Source of the DNA: Gammaproteobacteria bacterium
GTDB taxonomy: Bacteria; Pseudomonadota; Gammaproteobacteria; Steroidobacterales; Steroidobacteraceae
NCBI GenBank assembly: GCA_025350055.1
Contig: JANXYK010000036.1
Coordinates: 1-64,000, forward strand
Length of the DNA stretch: 64,000 nucleotides
Direction: 5' to 3'
Below are positions 19,048-28,957 of this stretch, piece after piece. The notes under the pieces were generated by a model. The model did not search any database and had not been told where the DNA came from. It saw only the letters and a list, made by a program, of their open reading frames with translations. Each line of letters begins with the position of its first letter. The first letter of the stretch is position 1. Position numbers and translations under genes: made by a program.

Positions 19048-19812
19048 TCAGCCCTGGTTGGTACCGGGTGGCCGTGCTTCCGCCATGGCCAGCACGTAAC
19101 CCGAACGGCGCACGTTGAGGATCGAGACCTCATCGGCCACCGGTGCCAGCTTGCGACGGATATTGCTGATGTGGGTATCGATGCTGCGATCGTAGGGCGT
19201 GAGCCGGCGGCTCAACACCTGGCGCGTGAGCTGTTCGCGCGAGACCACGGCGCCGGCCTGCTGCATCAGGATCTCGAGCACCCGAAACTCCACGCCAGTG
19301 AGCGCGATACTCTGGCCACGGGCACTGGCAGTACGGCTGCCAAAATGCAGACTCAGCGGCCCCGCATCGAGGCGTTCACGTCGCGCGCCTTGCGGCTCGA
19401 GCATCAGGCTGCGACGCAAAATGGCGCGCATGCGCGCCACCAGCTCGCGCGGATTGAAGGGCTTGGGCAGATAGTCATCGGCACCAAGTTCCAGCCCTTC
19501 CACCCGATCCACATCCTCGCCGCGCGCGGTCAGCATCAGTACCGGCGTGGACTGCGTCTGGCGCAGCTGGCGCAGCACCTCGAGCCCACTCAGTTTTGGC
19601 AGCATCACATCGAGCACGATCAGGTCGAAATGGTGCCGGCCCAGATGGTAGAGGGCGCTGTCACCATCGTGTACCGCGCTGACCCGGAAGCCCTCGGGAC
19701 TCAGGTACTCGCCCAGCATATGGCAGAGCTCGCGATCGTCATCGACCAGCAGCACGCCCATCGGCAGGGCCTGGGTAGCGGATTCGCCGGGGGTTTCAGC
19801 ACTGTCGCTCAT
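19048..19812 (-). CDS. OmpR-family response regulator, CpxR-like
   Basis: 254-residue regulator with a receiver domain and a winged-helix DNA-binding domain. Conserved acidic residues DDD open the receiver, the phosphorylated Asp is in LIVLDVMLPKLSG, and the Lys in PKPFNPREL is present. The C-terminal domain contains VEFRVLEILMQQAGAVVSREQL and the recognition segment RSIDTHISNIRRKL typical of OmpR/PhoB proteins. It carries about 18 extra residues before the receiver; a start at the internal ATG in front of GVLLVDDD is an alternative. Cotranscribed with the kinase that follows. Confidence 0.9.
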   Translation of the reverse strand: MSDSAETPGESATQALPMGVLLVDDDRELCHMLGEYLSPEGFRVSAVHDGDSALYHLGRHHFDLIVLDVMLPKLSGLEVLRQLRQTQSTPVLMLTARGEDVDRVEGLELGADDYLPKPFNPRELVARMRAILRRSLMLEPQGARRERLDAGPLSLHFGSRTASARGQSIALTGVEFRVLEILMQQAGAVVSREQLTRQVLSRRLTPYDRSIDTHISNIRRKLAPVADEVSILNVRRSGYVLAMAEARPPGTNQG

Positions 19813-19900
19813 GCCCCATTGTGCGGGCAATTCGCTGTCGCGGCGCGTCCGCTTCACAAATCTTGGCCGGCAGTGCGCGGCCAGCCTGCGGCGGGCCGAC

Positions 19901-20972
19901 TCAGCTTCTGCCCCACAGCTCTTGGCTGACAATGCGCGCGCCTTCGACCAGCGACTCGAACTTGGCCCACATGATCTTCGGGTGCACCCGCTTGATGATG
20001 TCGACCTGCGCGAAGCCACAATCGGTGCCGGCGATCACGTTCTCGCGACCCACCAGGTTCGCGAAGCGCACGATACGGTCGGCCACCACGCGCGGATGTT
20101 CCACGGTCACCAGGTGATGCGTGACGACGCCGGGGATCAGGATCTTGCCGGCGGGCAGTCGGCCGTGCTGCCAGACCCGCCATTCGTGCTCATGGCGGGG
20201 ATTCGCCGCCTCGATGGAGTAGGCACCCGCGCGCACCTGCAGGATCAGATCGACGATTTCCTCGAGCGGTGCATCCGAGATATGTGGCAGGTGCCAGCTG
20301 CCGAAGCAGACGTGATAGCGCACCCGATCTTCCGGGATGCCTTCCAGCGCACGATTGAGTGCGACGACGCGCAGTTGCGCCCACTCGCGGTAGCGCTGCG
20401 GACTCTGCTGTGTTAGCGCGTCGTACATGTTGGCGAGCACGGCATCATCAACCTGCACGATGAGACCGGCCCGGTGGATCGCGAGGTATTCGCTGCGCAG
20501 CGCGTCGGCAATCGCGAACACGTACTCGCGCTCGTTCGAATAGAACTCGTTGACACCGTCGTAGGCCGTGCTGGCCGGCGCCACCGCGGTCATGAAACCC
20601 TCGGTGCCCGGCACTGCGCTTAAGCCTGCCTTCAGGTCGGCGATGGAGCGATCGATCAGCTGCGTATCGCAATAGCGGATCGCCGCCACGCAGGCTTCAG
20701 TCGGCGCACCCTTGTGGATGTTGGGCAGCTCCTGCTCGATGAACTCGGCGAATCGCAGGCGATCGCGCCCCAGCCACCCGCTGGCGCACGATGTCGGCCA
20801 CGGCGGCACGCAGGCGCCGCCCGTACTCGACAGGATCGGCCGGCGGACCGCTGCGGTAATTGGCCAGCTCCAGCAGTGCATCAGACCGCGGCAGGCTGCC
20901 GACGTGCGTGGTCAGGATGCGATCGGTGCTGCGTTTCACTGGCGTGCTCGTCTGGAGTCCATCAGCGGGCAT
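19901..20972 (-). pseudogene. Cobalamin-independent methionine synthase-like protein (COG0620), disrupted
   Basis: Two reading frames together give one MetE-like barrel protein. The N-terminal frame has ILTTHVGSLPRSDALLEL and runs to about AVADIVRQRVAG; the C-terminal frame picks up near position 20,775 as RDRLRFAEFIEQELPN and continues to the normal end. In relatives a block of roughly 20-50 residues with the motif G-[IV]-D-[IV]-V-x-D-G-E lies between these, and it is missing here. So an internal deletion shifted the frame; a simple base-calling slip would not remove that block. Zinc-site residues in the C-terminal part (HVCFGSWH, EAANPRHEHE, GTDCGF) are intact. The intact family has various methyltransferase or lyase roles. 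Confidence 0.75.
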
Positions 20973-21242
20973 TTTAGCAGTCGGCAACGCACGCATGCGC
21001 CAAAGCGACCGCAGCGCGCGAGGCAACCTGCGCGCGGCGATATGTTCCAGTAAGATTCGAGGCTCAATTGAACCACACGGATCAGAGCTGACCGGGATGT
21101 TGAATGCTGCGGATTTGGCCGGAATACTAAAACCGGCATCGACCCATGCGCAGCGGCCGCTGAAAAGCACTTGTGCGCTGGCGCCGGTGCTTGTCTGTTG
21201 CACCGCCAATCCCCGCGAGCTCGACACACGGAGCTACGCCCG
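20973..21242. other. Intergenic region between the disrupted MetE-like gene and the TPR-sulfotransferase
   Basis: This 270-base gap is divergent. It holds a dyad, CGGTGC (21185-21190) with GCACCG (21200-21205) around a nine-base loop, about 40 bases before the sulfotransferase start. -10-like strings (TAAGAT, TACTAA) occur without convincing -35 boxes. I see no RNA gene or conserved coding sequence in it. Confidence 0.4.
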
Positions 21243-23255
21243 ATGAGCGCCGAAATTGAACCTGGAGCTCCCCTGGAAGTAGCGCTGGCGCATGCTGCGC
21301 GATTGCTGGAGACTGATCCCGGGCGCGCGGAACAGCAGTGCCGCGAGATCCTCGCGGTGGTGCCGGGTCACCCCATCGCGTTGATGCACCTGGGGGCTGC
21401 GCGCCGGGCACATGGTGATGCGACCGGCGCTCTGGCTGTGCTGGAGCCGCTGGCACTAGCCGAACCCTACGCCGCGTTGGTTCACTATGAGCTGGGGCTG
21501 GCCCGTGCCGCCGCCAATCGGGGCGAGGCCGCAATTGCCGCACTGCGCGAGGCGGTGCGGCTCAGGCCGACGCTCAGCCCGGCTTGGTTGGCGCTGGCTG
21601 ACTATCTGCGCGCAGCCGGCGACGAGGCCGGCGCCGATCGCGCCTGCGACCAGCACATCCGCAGTTCCACGCAAGATCCTGGCCTGCTTTCCGCGGCCGC
21701 GGCGCTGTGCGACAACGACATTCCGCGCGCCGAATCCCTGCTACGGACGCACCTCGACCGGCAGCCTACTGATGTGACCGCGCTACGCATGCTGGCCGAG
21801 GTGGCTGCGCGACTCAAACGCTTCGTCGAAGCCGAGCGCCTGCTGGCGCTGTGCCTGCAGCTGGCACCCAGCTTTCACGCCGCACGCCACAACTATGCGC
21901 ATGTGCTGCACCGGCAGAATCGCGGCGCAGCGGCCTTAGAGCAGATCGACTGGCTGCTGGAGCGGGTGCCGGGCAATCCTGGCTATCGCAATCTCAAGGC
22001 GGCGATACTCGCAGCCCTTGGCGAGCATGACGCCGCGCTCCACATCTACGAGCAGATTCTGGCCGGATTTGCCCATCAGTCACGGTTGTGGATGAGTTAT
22101 GGCCATACGCTCAAGACAGCCGGTCGCAGCAACGACGGAGTCGCGGCTTACCGCCGCGCGATCGAACTGGAGCCAAGTCTCGGCGAAGCCTACTGGAGTC
22201 TGGCCAACCTCAAGACATTCAGGTTCACAGCGGCAGAACTTGCGGCCATGCGGATGCAACTGCAGCGCGCCGATCTCAGCGTTGAGGATCGCTACCACTT
22301 CGAATTCGCACTCGGCAAGGCGCTGGAGGATGAGGCGCTGTATGCCGAATCATTCGCGCACTACTCAGAAGGCAACCGATTGCGGCGCAGCCTGCTGATT
22401 TACGATGCCGAGGAGAGCGGTGGCCGCCTGCGCCGCTCGCAACAACTGTTCTCGTCTGCGTTCTTCGCCGCACGCAGCGGCTACGGCTCCCAGGCGCGCG
22501 ACCCGATCTTCATCGTCGGTCTGCCGCGTTCGGGTTCAACTCTGATCGAGCAGATTCTCGCCAGCCATTCGGCGGTCGAAGGGACCGCCGAACTTCCGGA
22601 GATCATCACGATGGCGCGCGAAATCGGTGCCGCAGCGGCGCCGGCGTTGCGCTACCCGGCGCCGTTGGCCGAGCTGGCCGCGCCGCAATGTCTGGCCCTC
22701 GGCGAGCGTTACCTGCGCGATACCAAGGTGCAGCGCAAGACGGACCGGCCGCGCTTCATCGACAAGATGCCGAACAACTTCCCGCACATCGGCCTGATCC
22801 AGTTGATCCTGCCCCGGGCGAAAATCATCGACGCGCGCCGCCATCCGCTCGGCTGCTGCGTTTCAGGTTTCAAACAGCACTACGCTCGCGGCCAGAATTT
22901 CAGCTACAGCCTCTCGGAACTCGGTCGTTATTACTGCGACTACGTGGAACTCTTGGCCTGCTACGATCAGGCGCTTCCTGGGCGCATCCATCGTGTCATC
23001 TATGAGCACATGGTCGACGACACCGAGGCCGAGGTCCGCCGTCTGCTAGACTACTGCGAGCTGCCATTTGAAGCCGCCTGCATGTCGTTCTACAACAACG
23101 ATAGAGCCGTTCGTACCGCCAGTGCCGCACAGGTGCGACAGCCGATCTATCGCCAGGGCGTCGACCAATGGCGGCATTTCGAGCCCTGGTTGGGTCCACT
23201 CAAGGAGGCACTCGGAACGGTGCTGACAGCCTATCCCGACGTGCCGGCTTTCTGA
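21243..23255 (+). CDS. TPR-repeat sulfotransferase-domain protein
   Basis: 670 residues. The first two thirds are tetratricopeptide-type helical repeats (for example LGAARRAHGDATGALAVLEP, YRRAIELEPSLGEAYWSLAN). The C-terminal third is a sulfotransferase domain with the PAPS 5'-phosphosulfate loop FIVGLPRSGSTLIEQILASH near residue 424 and the 3'-phosphate region IDARRHPLGCCVSGF. Proteins of this architecture are frequent beside TonB-dependent receptors in Sphingomonas- and Steroidobacter-like bacteria; their acceptors are unknown. The start was chosen at MSAEIEPG because upstream codons have no TPR character. The receptor gene follows 56 bases downstream. Confidence 0.8.
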   Translation: MSAEIEPGAPLEVALAHAARLLETDPGRAEQQCREILAVVPGHPIALMHLGAARRAHGDATGALAVLEPLALAEPYAALVHYELGLARAAANRGEAAIAALREAVRLRPTLSPAWLALADYLRAAGDEAGADRACDQHIRSSTQDPGLLSAAAALCDNDIPRAESLLRTHLDRQPTDVTALRMLAEVAARLKRFVEAERLLALCLQLAPSFHAARHNYAHVLHRQNRGAAALEQIDWLLERVPGNPGYRNLKAAILAALGEHDAALHIYEQILAGFAHQSRLWMSYGHTLKTAGRSNDGVAAYRRAIELEPSLGEAYWSLANLKTFRFTAAELAAMRMQLQRADLSVEDRYHFEFALGKALEDEALYAESFAHYSEGNRLRRSLLIYDAEESGGRLRRSQQLFSSAFFAARSGYGSQARDPIFIVGLPRSGSTLIEQILASHSAVEGTAELPEIITMAREIGAAAAPALRYPAPLAELAAPQCLALGERYLRDTKVQRKTDRPRFIDKMPNNFPHIGLIQLILPRAKIIDARRHPLGCCVSGFKQHYARGQNFSYSLSELGRYYCDYVELLACYDQALPGRIHRVIYEHMVDDTEAEVRRLLDYCELPFEAACMSFYNNDRAVRTASAAQVRQPIYRQGVDQWRHFEPWLGPLKEALGTVLTAYPDVPAF

Positions 23256-23311
23256 CACAGGTCCGAAAGGGTATAGTTGTGGTTTCTATAAAGCATAGGG
23301 GAGCGCCATCC

Positions 23312-25852
23312 ATGACGCGGAGTCGATTGAGGAAGCTGCGCAGCAGCACCGCCCACACCCCAGGCAGCGCAATGGTCGGCCTCTCGCTGGCCGCCGCCAT
23401 GCTCGCCTGCCTGCCTACGGCAAATGCGCAGGAACGGACCGACGCTGGCGGGGGCGGGCTCGAGGAAATCATCGTCACCGCGACCAAGCGCTCCGAGAGC
23501 CTGCAAAGCGTGCCGCTCAGCATCCAGGCCATCGGCAATGCCAAGCTCGAAGAGCTGCATATCGAAAGTTTCAACGACTACGCCAAGTTCCTGCCGAGCG
23601 TCTCCTACCAGACTTTCGGCCCTGGCTTCGCCGCTATTTACATGCGCGGCATTTCCACGGGTGGGACCACCAATCATTCGGGTCCGCTGCCCAGCGTTGG
23701 TGTCTATCTTGACGAACAGCCGATCACGACGATTCAGGGCCCGCTCGACATCCATACCTATGACATCGAGCGCGTCGAGGCGCTGGCCGGGCCGCAGGGC
23801 ACGCTTTACGGCGCCAGTTCGCAAGCCGGCACGCTGCGCATCATCACCAACAAGCCCGAATTGGGCAAAACTTCCGGTGGCTACGACCTGCAGGGCAACA
23901 CGGTCTCGCACGGTGATCAAGGCGGCGTAGTGGAGGGATTCGTCAACCTCCCGGTGGGCAACAACGCTGCGATTCGCCTGGTCGGCTGGGCCGAACACGA
24001 TGCCGGCTATATTGATAATGTCCACGGGACGCTCGACTTCCCGGCCACCACCAGCGCCTATACAGGTGCCACTGCGCCGCCGTGGACGCTTGATAACGCG
24101 CCCTATGCAAAAAACAACTACAACAGTGTGGACACCAGCGGCGCGCGGGCTGCGCTCAAGGTGGTAATCGGCGACAACTGGACCATTCTCCCCGTAGTGC
24201 AGGGTCAGCACACCAGTGCACGCGGCTTGTTCGCGTATGATCCCAGCGTCGGTGAATTGCAGGTGCGTCATTTTGCACCCGAGAATTCCGACGACCGTTG
24301 GAACCAGCTCGCGCTGACCGTCGAAGGCAAGATCGGTAATTTCGACCTCACCTATGCCGGCGGCTACCTGGCTCGCCACGATGAGACGCATTCCGACTAT
24401 TCCGACTATTCTCTGGCCTATTCCTTCTATTACGGCACCTCCGGCATCGGCAACTACAACGTCGACAATACGGGCAACCCTATTCAATCGGCGCAGCGCG
24501 TCCATGGCGTTGACAACTACCGCATGCAAAGCAACGAGCTGCGCATCTCCTCGCCCAAGGAGGATCGATTCCGCTTCGTGGCCGGTGCGTTCGCCTCGCG
24601 CCAACGGCACAACATCAGGCAGGAATACCAGCTGTTTGGCGTGAATGGCAGCAACGACCTGGGCTCCGCCTACAGCGTTACCGGTTGGGCGCCCGATTTC
24701 TGGCTGACCAATGAGCAACGCGTCAACCGCGATCAGGCGTTGTTCGCGGAGCTCAGCTTCGACATCACCAAGCAATTGACCACGACCGTCGGCGCCCGCC
24801 GTTACTGGTCGGACAACACTCTGGCCGGTTTCTTCGGTTATGGGCAGGGCAACGCCTGGACGAGCCATACCGGCGAAAAGGACTGTCTCGCCAATGTTGG
24901 CAGCGCTTTGCAGCCGGGCACCCTTGGAAACTGGTGCAACAACCTGCATTCTGGCGGCTTTCAGTGGGACTACAACCTCGGCCAGTTCGTAAATACGGGA
25001 CAACCCTATGTCGACGGCAAGGAGACCAAGGGGTCGGGCTGGACGCCCAAGTTCAACCTCACCTACAAATTTGACGACGCACGCATGATGTATGTCACTT
25101 ACGCGCGCGGCTTCCGGCCCGGTGGCATCAATCGCGTCGGTTCGCTGCCTCCCTACAAGGCCGACTATCTCACCAGCATCGAGCTGGGCTGGAAGACTAC
25201 TTGGCTCGGCAACCGACTGCGCTTCAACGGTGCGATTTATTCTGAGAAATGGTCGGGCTTCCAGTTCGCCTTCTTGGGTCCGAACTCGGTTACTCAGGTT
25301 GCTAATGCCGGCGACGCACGCATCAAGGGGTTCGAGAGCGACATCGATTGGGCTGCGACCAGCAATCTGACGCTGTCGACGGGTCTTGCCTATACCGATG
25401 CCAAGCTGCTCGAAGATTACAAGGAGTTCTGCGGTCAACCTACTTTTTGCACAACTGCGCCTGCGGGGCAGATGCTGCCAACGACTCCGAAGTTCAAGGG
25501 CAACGCGACCGCACGCTATGAATGGGAAGTGGGTCGCGTCCGGGCGCATGCGCAGGCGGCGTACGTCTACCAAACCTACAGTTGGGAAGACCTGCGCACC
25601 CACGAACGTGGGTTGCTGGGCAAGCAGAAACCCTTCGGAGTGGCCGATGTCTCGGCAGGCGTGTCATGGAGCAATTTCACGGCCGAATTGTTCGTCAGCA
25701 ATCTGATGGACAAACGACAGGATCTGTTCCGCTATTCGGAATGCACCGAAGGAATCTGCGGTACGGCATCGTTCCCGCCTTATCCGGGTCATGTGTACAC
25801 GGTGCCCGGGCAGCCGCGCACCATTGGCATCAAATTCGGACAGAAATTCTAG
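23312..25852 (+). CDS. TonB-dependent outer-membrane receptor
   Basis: 846-residue receptor. The N-terminus has a signal peptide with hydrophobic core VGLSLAAAMLACL and an Ala-x-Ala-type site (TANAQ). The TonB box-like EEIIVTATKR and plug domain with SVPLSIQAIGNAKLEEL follow, then a 22-strand barrel ending in the aromatic C-terminus GIKFGQKF. Such receptors import siderophores, vitamin B12, peptides or sugars; its subgroup (oxidoreductase-linked, Sphingomonas/Caulobacter-like) gives no substrate. An AGGGGAG ribosome binding site precedes the ATG. The neighbouring peptidase and amidohydrolase suggest a peptide or amide substrate, an inference only. Confidence 0.9.
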   Translation: MTRSRLRKLRSSTAHTPGSAMVGLSLAAAMLACLPTANAQERTDAGGGGLEEIIVTATKRSESLQSVPLSIQAIGNAKLEELHIESFNDYAKFLPSVSYQTFGPGFAAIYMRGISTGGTTNHSGPLPSVGVYLDEQPITTIQGPLDIHTYDIERVEALAGPQGTLYGASSQAGTLRIITNKPELGKTSGGYDLQGNTVSHGDQGGVVEGFVNLPVGNNAAIRLVGWAEHDAGYIDNVHGTLDFPATTSAYTGATAPPWTLDNAPYAKNNYNSVDTSGARAALKVVIGDNWTILPVVQGQHTSARGLFAYDPSVGELQVRHFAPENSDDRWNQLALTVEGKIGNFDLTYAGGYLARHDETHSDYSDYSLAYSFYYGTSGIGNYNVDNTGNPIQSAQRVHGVDNYRMQSNELRISSPKEDRFRFVAGAFASRQRHNIRQEYQLFGVNGSNDLGSAYSVTGWAPDFWLTNEQRVNRDQALFAELSFDITKQLTTTVGARRYWSDNTLAGFFGYGQGNAWTSHTGEKDCLANVGSALQPGTLGNWCNNLHSGGFQWDYNLGQFVNTGQPYVDGKETKGSGWTPKFNLTYKFDDARMMYVTYARGFRPGGINRVGSLPPYKADYLTSIELGWKTTWLGNRLRFNGAIYSEKWSGFQFAFLGPNSVTQVANAGDARIKGFESDIDWAATSNLTLSTGLAYTDAKLLEDYKEFCGQPTFCTTAPAGQMLPTTPKFKGNATARYEWEVGRVRAHAQAAYVYQTYSWEDLRTHERGLLGKQKPFGVADVSAGVSWSNFTAELFVSNLMDKRQDLFRYSECTEGICGTASFPPYPGHVYTVPGQPRTIGIKFGQKF

Positions 25853-25871
25853 GCCGGGTATCCTTGTGCAG

Positions 25872-25902
25872 GGCAGCGCGCGGTATCCAGCCGCGCGCTG
25901 CC
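25872..25902. terminator. Bidirectional terminator hairpin
   Basis: GGCAGCGCGCGG (25872-25883) and CCGCGCGCTGCC (25891-25902) form a perfect 12-base-pair stem around a seven-base loop. It stands between the convergent receptor and amidohydrolase genes. No T-run follows on either side, so it may act as a GC-rich stem that stalls polymerase in both directions. Confidence 0.65.
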
Positions 25903-25912
25903 TGATCCGGAA

Positions 25913-27313
25913 CTAGGTCCCAGCCGGCAGCTTGAATGCCGTGCCACCCTTGATCACGAATTCCACCTGCTGCAGCACCCTGATGTCTTTCAGCGGGTCA
26001 CCTTTTACCGCGATCAAGTCGCCGAAGTGTCCGGGGACCAGACTCCCCACGCGGTCTTCCCAACCCATGAACTGCGCGGCTACCGAAGTTGCGGCCTTGA
26101 TGGCCTGCATGGGTTTCATGCCGAGCTTGACCATGATCGGGAACTGCCGTGCATTCAGGCCATGCGGATAGACGGCGGCATCTGTACCGTAGACTACCGA
26201 GGCCCCTGCGGCCACGGCGCGCGTGAATCCCTGGCGCTGCACTTCGGTGGTTTCGAGGTTCTTGCGCAGAAATTCCTCGGGCCAGCGCTGCTTGCGACCT
26301 TCTGTATCGATGTAGTCGCCGTTGTAGACATCCATCGACAGGCCAACCTGATGTGAAATCGCCAATGCGATGTCCTCGTCGTTGATGTACGAGGCATGCT
26401 CGATGGTATCGGCACCAGCCAGTATCGCCTCCTTGATCGACTGAGCGCCGTGCGCATGCGCGGCCACCTTGCGGCCCGCCGCATGCGCCACCTGCACCAC
26501 GGCCGCGATCTCCTCGGGCGTCATTTCGGGTGCACCTGGTACGCCGCCATAGGCGAGCACCGCGCCGGAGGCGATGACCTTGAGCAGGTCCGCGCCACCA
26601 TCGATCGCCAGCTGCGCTTTGCGGCGGAATTGCTCGGGTCCGCGCGCCACGCCCATGCGCACATTGGCTGGAATATCCTTCTCGGCTACGCCTGGCACCA
26701 GCAGGTCACCGCCGCCACCCGGAATCGTCAGGTAGTAGCCTACGATCTGCATGCGCGGTCCGAGCATGCGGCCCTGGTTGATGGAGTCACGCATGTCTCG
26801 ATCGGTCCAGGCGATGTAGGTACCGACATTGCGCACCGTGGTGAAGCCCGCGGCCAGGGTCAGCGCGGCGTTGAGCGCACTGATGGTCCGTTGCTCTTCC
26901 GGATCGCGATTGAAATACACGCGCAGGTCTGCGGTGTCGCCGGGTCTGTCGGTGAGGTGAGTGTGCATGTCGATCAGGCCGGGCAGGCAGGTGTAGCCGC
27001 CGAGCTCAAGGTACGGCAGCGTCGGTTGCGGGTGCTGGCCCGCAGTGAGCGACTCGATACGACCTGCGCGCATCACCACCGTGACATCGCGCTGCACGGT
27101 ATCAGCAATGCCATCGATCAGCGTCCCGCAGTGTATGGCCATCGAACCCTGATCGGGAGTAAGTGGCGCCGCACCGAGCACCGGTGCGCCCGCGGACTTG
27201 TCCGCTGCGCCCGCTGTCGCTACAGGCAATCCAGCCGCGCCGCAAAGTACTGCCAGTAACAACAGGGCAGACGCCGGGCGGGATCGATGCTTGTTTGGAA
27301 TCTCTGCAATCAT
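25913..27313 (-). CDS. Exported metal-dependent amidohydrolase (imidazolonepropionase/prolidase-like)
   Basis: 466 residues with a signal peptide (hydrophobic ALLLLAVLCGAAGL, then PVATAGAA). The amidohydrolase-superfamily metal site is complete: LIDMHTHLTD, the lysine in ADLLKVIASG, VAAHAHGAQSIKEAI, IEHASYINDED and the aspartate in YGTDAAVYPHG. Members of this group hydrolyse N-acyl amino acids or Xaa-Pro/Arg dipeptides in the periplasm. The start overlaps the upstream stop by four bases, and it is the last gene of the peptidase-oxidoreductase operon, so it likely acts on a product of the S9 peptidase. Exact substrate not deducible. Confidence 0.85.
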   Translation of the reverse strand: MIAEIPNKHRSRPASALLLLAVLCGAAGLPVATAGAADKSAGAPVLGAAPLTPDQGSMAIHCGTLIDGIADTVQRDVTVVMRAGRIESLTAGQHPQPTLPYLELGGYTCLPGLIDMHTHLTDRPGDTADLRVYFNRDPEEQRTISALNAALTLAAGFTTVRNVGTYIAWTDRDMRDSINQGRMLGPRMQIVGYYLTIPGGGGDLLVPGVAEKDIPANVRMGVARGPEQFRRKAQLAIDGGADLLKVIASGAVLAYGGVPGAPEMTPEEIAAVVQVAHAAGRKVAAHAHGAQSIKEAILAGADTIEHASYINDEDIALAISHQVGLSMDVYNGDYIDTEGRKQRWPEEFLRKNLETTEVQRQGFTRAVAAGASVVYGTDAAVYPHGLNARQFPIMVKLGMKPMQAIKAATSVAAQFMGWEDRVGSLVPGHFGDLIAVKGDPLKDIRVLQQVEFVIKGGTAFKLPAGT

Positions 27314-28938
27314 GTCGCTCTCCAGTTGGAATCGGTTGCCCCGTAGGCATGGTCCTTTAGTATCACTGTGGCCGCATTGTGGCCAGGCGCACCAGTCACA
27401 CCGCCACCGGGGTGCGTGCCGGCGCCACAGAGGTACAGCCCCTTGATGGGCGAGCGGTACTGGCTGCACTCGGCCAGCGGGCGCATGTGGAACATCTGCG
27501 CCAGCGACAAGTCGCCGTGGAAGATATTGCCCTCGGTAATGCCAAAGCGTGTTTCGAGGTCGAGGGGTGTGAGTACGCAGCGCGCCAGCACGCTGGCGGG
27601 CATGTTCGGTGCGTAACGGCCGATGATGGCCGTGACCTGATCGCCCAGGGATTCGCGCAGCGTATCCCAGCTGCCCGCGGCGGGCTGCCACGGCAGGTAC
27701 TGCACGAAGCAAGTCAGCATGTGGCGACCGGCGGGCGCGAGCGAGTCATCGACATTGCTGGCGAGCACGCAATCCACCCACAGATCCTTGCTCACCAGTC
27801 CGCGCTGCGCATCGTTGTAGCAATCCTCGGCAGCCTGCAGGGTCGGCACCAGCGTGAAGAACGAGCGCTCCGGCGTCGTGCGATCGGCGGGCATGCCCTG
27901 CACACGCGGTTCCTCCGACAGTACGAAATTCACCTTGGCACAGGGCCCGGCCATGTGGATCGCAGCGACCTGCTGGCGGAATGGCGCGTCGAGATCCCCC
28001 GTGCCCAGCAACTTCAGGAAGGTGCGCTTGGGGTCCGCATTCGAAACTACCAGCGCGGCGTCGAGCGTCTCACCGGATTCGAGCGTGACGCCGCGGACAC
28101 GGCCCCCTTGCTGATTGATACGCGCAACCGCGGCTTCCGTGCGGACGGTGACACCAAGATCGGCACAGGCGCGGCCCATCGCCTGCGTGATGGCGCCCAT
28201 GCCGCCAAGCACGTGGCCCTGGAAGCCGGGCTGCCACAATTCGCCGCCGCTCAGCATGTGGAACACGAGGCCCATCGCCGTGCCGGGCTGGAACGGGCCG
28301 CCGTGCTTGCCGTAGACATTGTTCGCCAGGATCAGGCGCTTGATCTTTTCAGACTGGAAACGACGCTCGAGATAGCGCGCCAGTGAATCACTGAGCAGGG
28401 TGGTGAGCCCTGCAGCGTCGGCGCCACTCAGGCCCCGGAAGCGGCGCAGCAGGCGCCAGGCCTGCGTGGCCTTGCGCCAGCCACGGGCCTGCACGTCGGG
28501 TGGTGGTTCCATGAAAAACGGCTCGAGGTAGTGCGCCAGGTGGTGCAGCTCCTTCTCCATCACAAAGAAGGCCTCGGCATCCTGTGGCGCCACGCGCGCG
28601 AGTTCGGCGCGCATGCGTTGCGCGTCGTTCCACCAGGCCAGCACGCTGCCGTCTTCGTAGGCTACCTGCACGCCGGGTTCGCAGGCCACCATGCGCAGAC
28701 CGTAGGAGCCCAGTTTCAGATCGCGGATCACTTCCGGCCGGAGCATGCTGGCGATGTAGGAAGCCGTGGAGACGCGACAGCCCGGGGCGCGCACCGGATC
28801 CACTTCCTCGGTGACCGCGCAACCGCCGATCACCGCTCGGCGCTCGAGCACCAGCACCTTGAGGCCGCCACGCGCGAGATAGGCCGCGGTGGTGAGGCCA
28901 TTGTGTCCGGCTCCGATGACGATCGCGTCGAAGTGCAA
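27310..28938 (-). CDS. Phytoene desaturase-like FAD/NAD(P)-binding oxidoreductase (PYROXD2 type)
   Basis: 542-residue flavoprotein of the carotenoid-desaturase/amine-oxidase fold. The dinucleotide motif AIVIGAGHNGLTTAAYLARG opens the protein, and the C-terminal flavin motif GLYLCGAGTHPGGGVTGAPG closes it. This COG1233 subgroup resembles human PYROXD2, whose substrate is unknown; carotenoid synthesis is unlikely because no other crt gene is near. The start is TTG with AGGAG seven bases upstream; no nearby ATG fits. It lies 19 bases after another FAD oxidoreductase, in a four-gene operon. Confidence 0.8.
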   Translation of the reverse strand: MHFDAIVIGAGHNGLTTAAYLARGGLKVLVLERRAVIGGCAVTEEVDPVRAPGCRVSTASYIASMLRPEVIRDLKLGSYGLRMVACEPGVQVAYEDGSVLAWWNDAQRMRAELARVAPQDAEAFFVMEKELHHLAHYLEPFFMEPPPDVQARGWRKATQAWRLLRRFRGLSGADAAGLTTLLSDSLARYLERRFQSEKIKRLILANNVYGKHGGPFQPGTAMGLVFHMLSGGELWQPGFQGHVLGGMGAITQAMGRACADLGVTVRTEAAVARINQQGGRVRGVTLESGETLDAALVVSNADPKRTFLKLLGTGDLDAPFRQQVAAIHMAGPCAKVNFVLSEEPRVQGMPADRTTPERSFFTLVPTLQAAEDCYNDAQRGLVSKDLWVDCVLASNVDDSLAPAGRHMLTCFVQYLPWQPAAGSWDTLRESLGDQVTAIIGRYAPNMPASVLARCVLTPLDLETRFGITEGNIFHGDLSLAQMFHMRPLAECSQYRSPIKGLYLCGAGTHPGGGVTGAPGHNAATVILKDHAYGATDSNWRAT

Positions 28939-28957
28939 GCTGCTGCTCCTGCGTTAT

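Noticed and set aside
23231-25603. 790-codon open frame antisense to the TonB receptor
   Set aside because: No domain or ribosome site; the sense strand encodes a complete receptor with signal peptide and C-terminal barrel strand.
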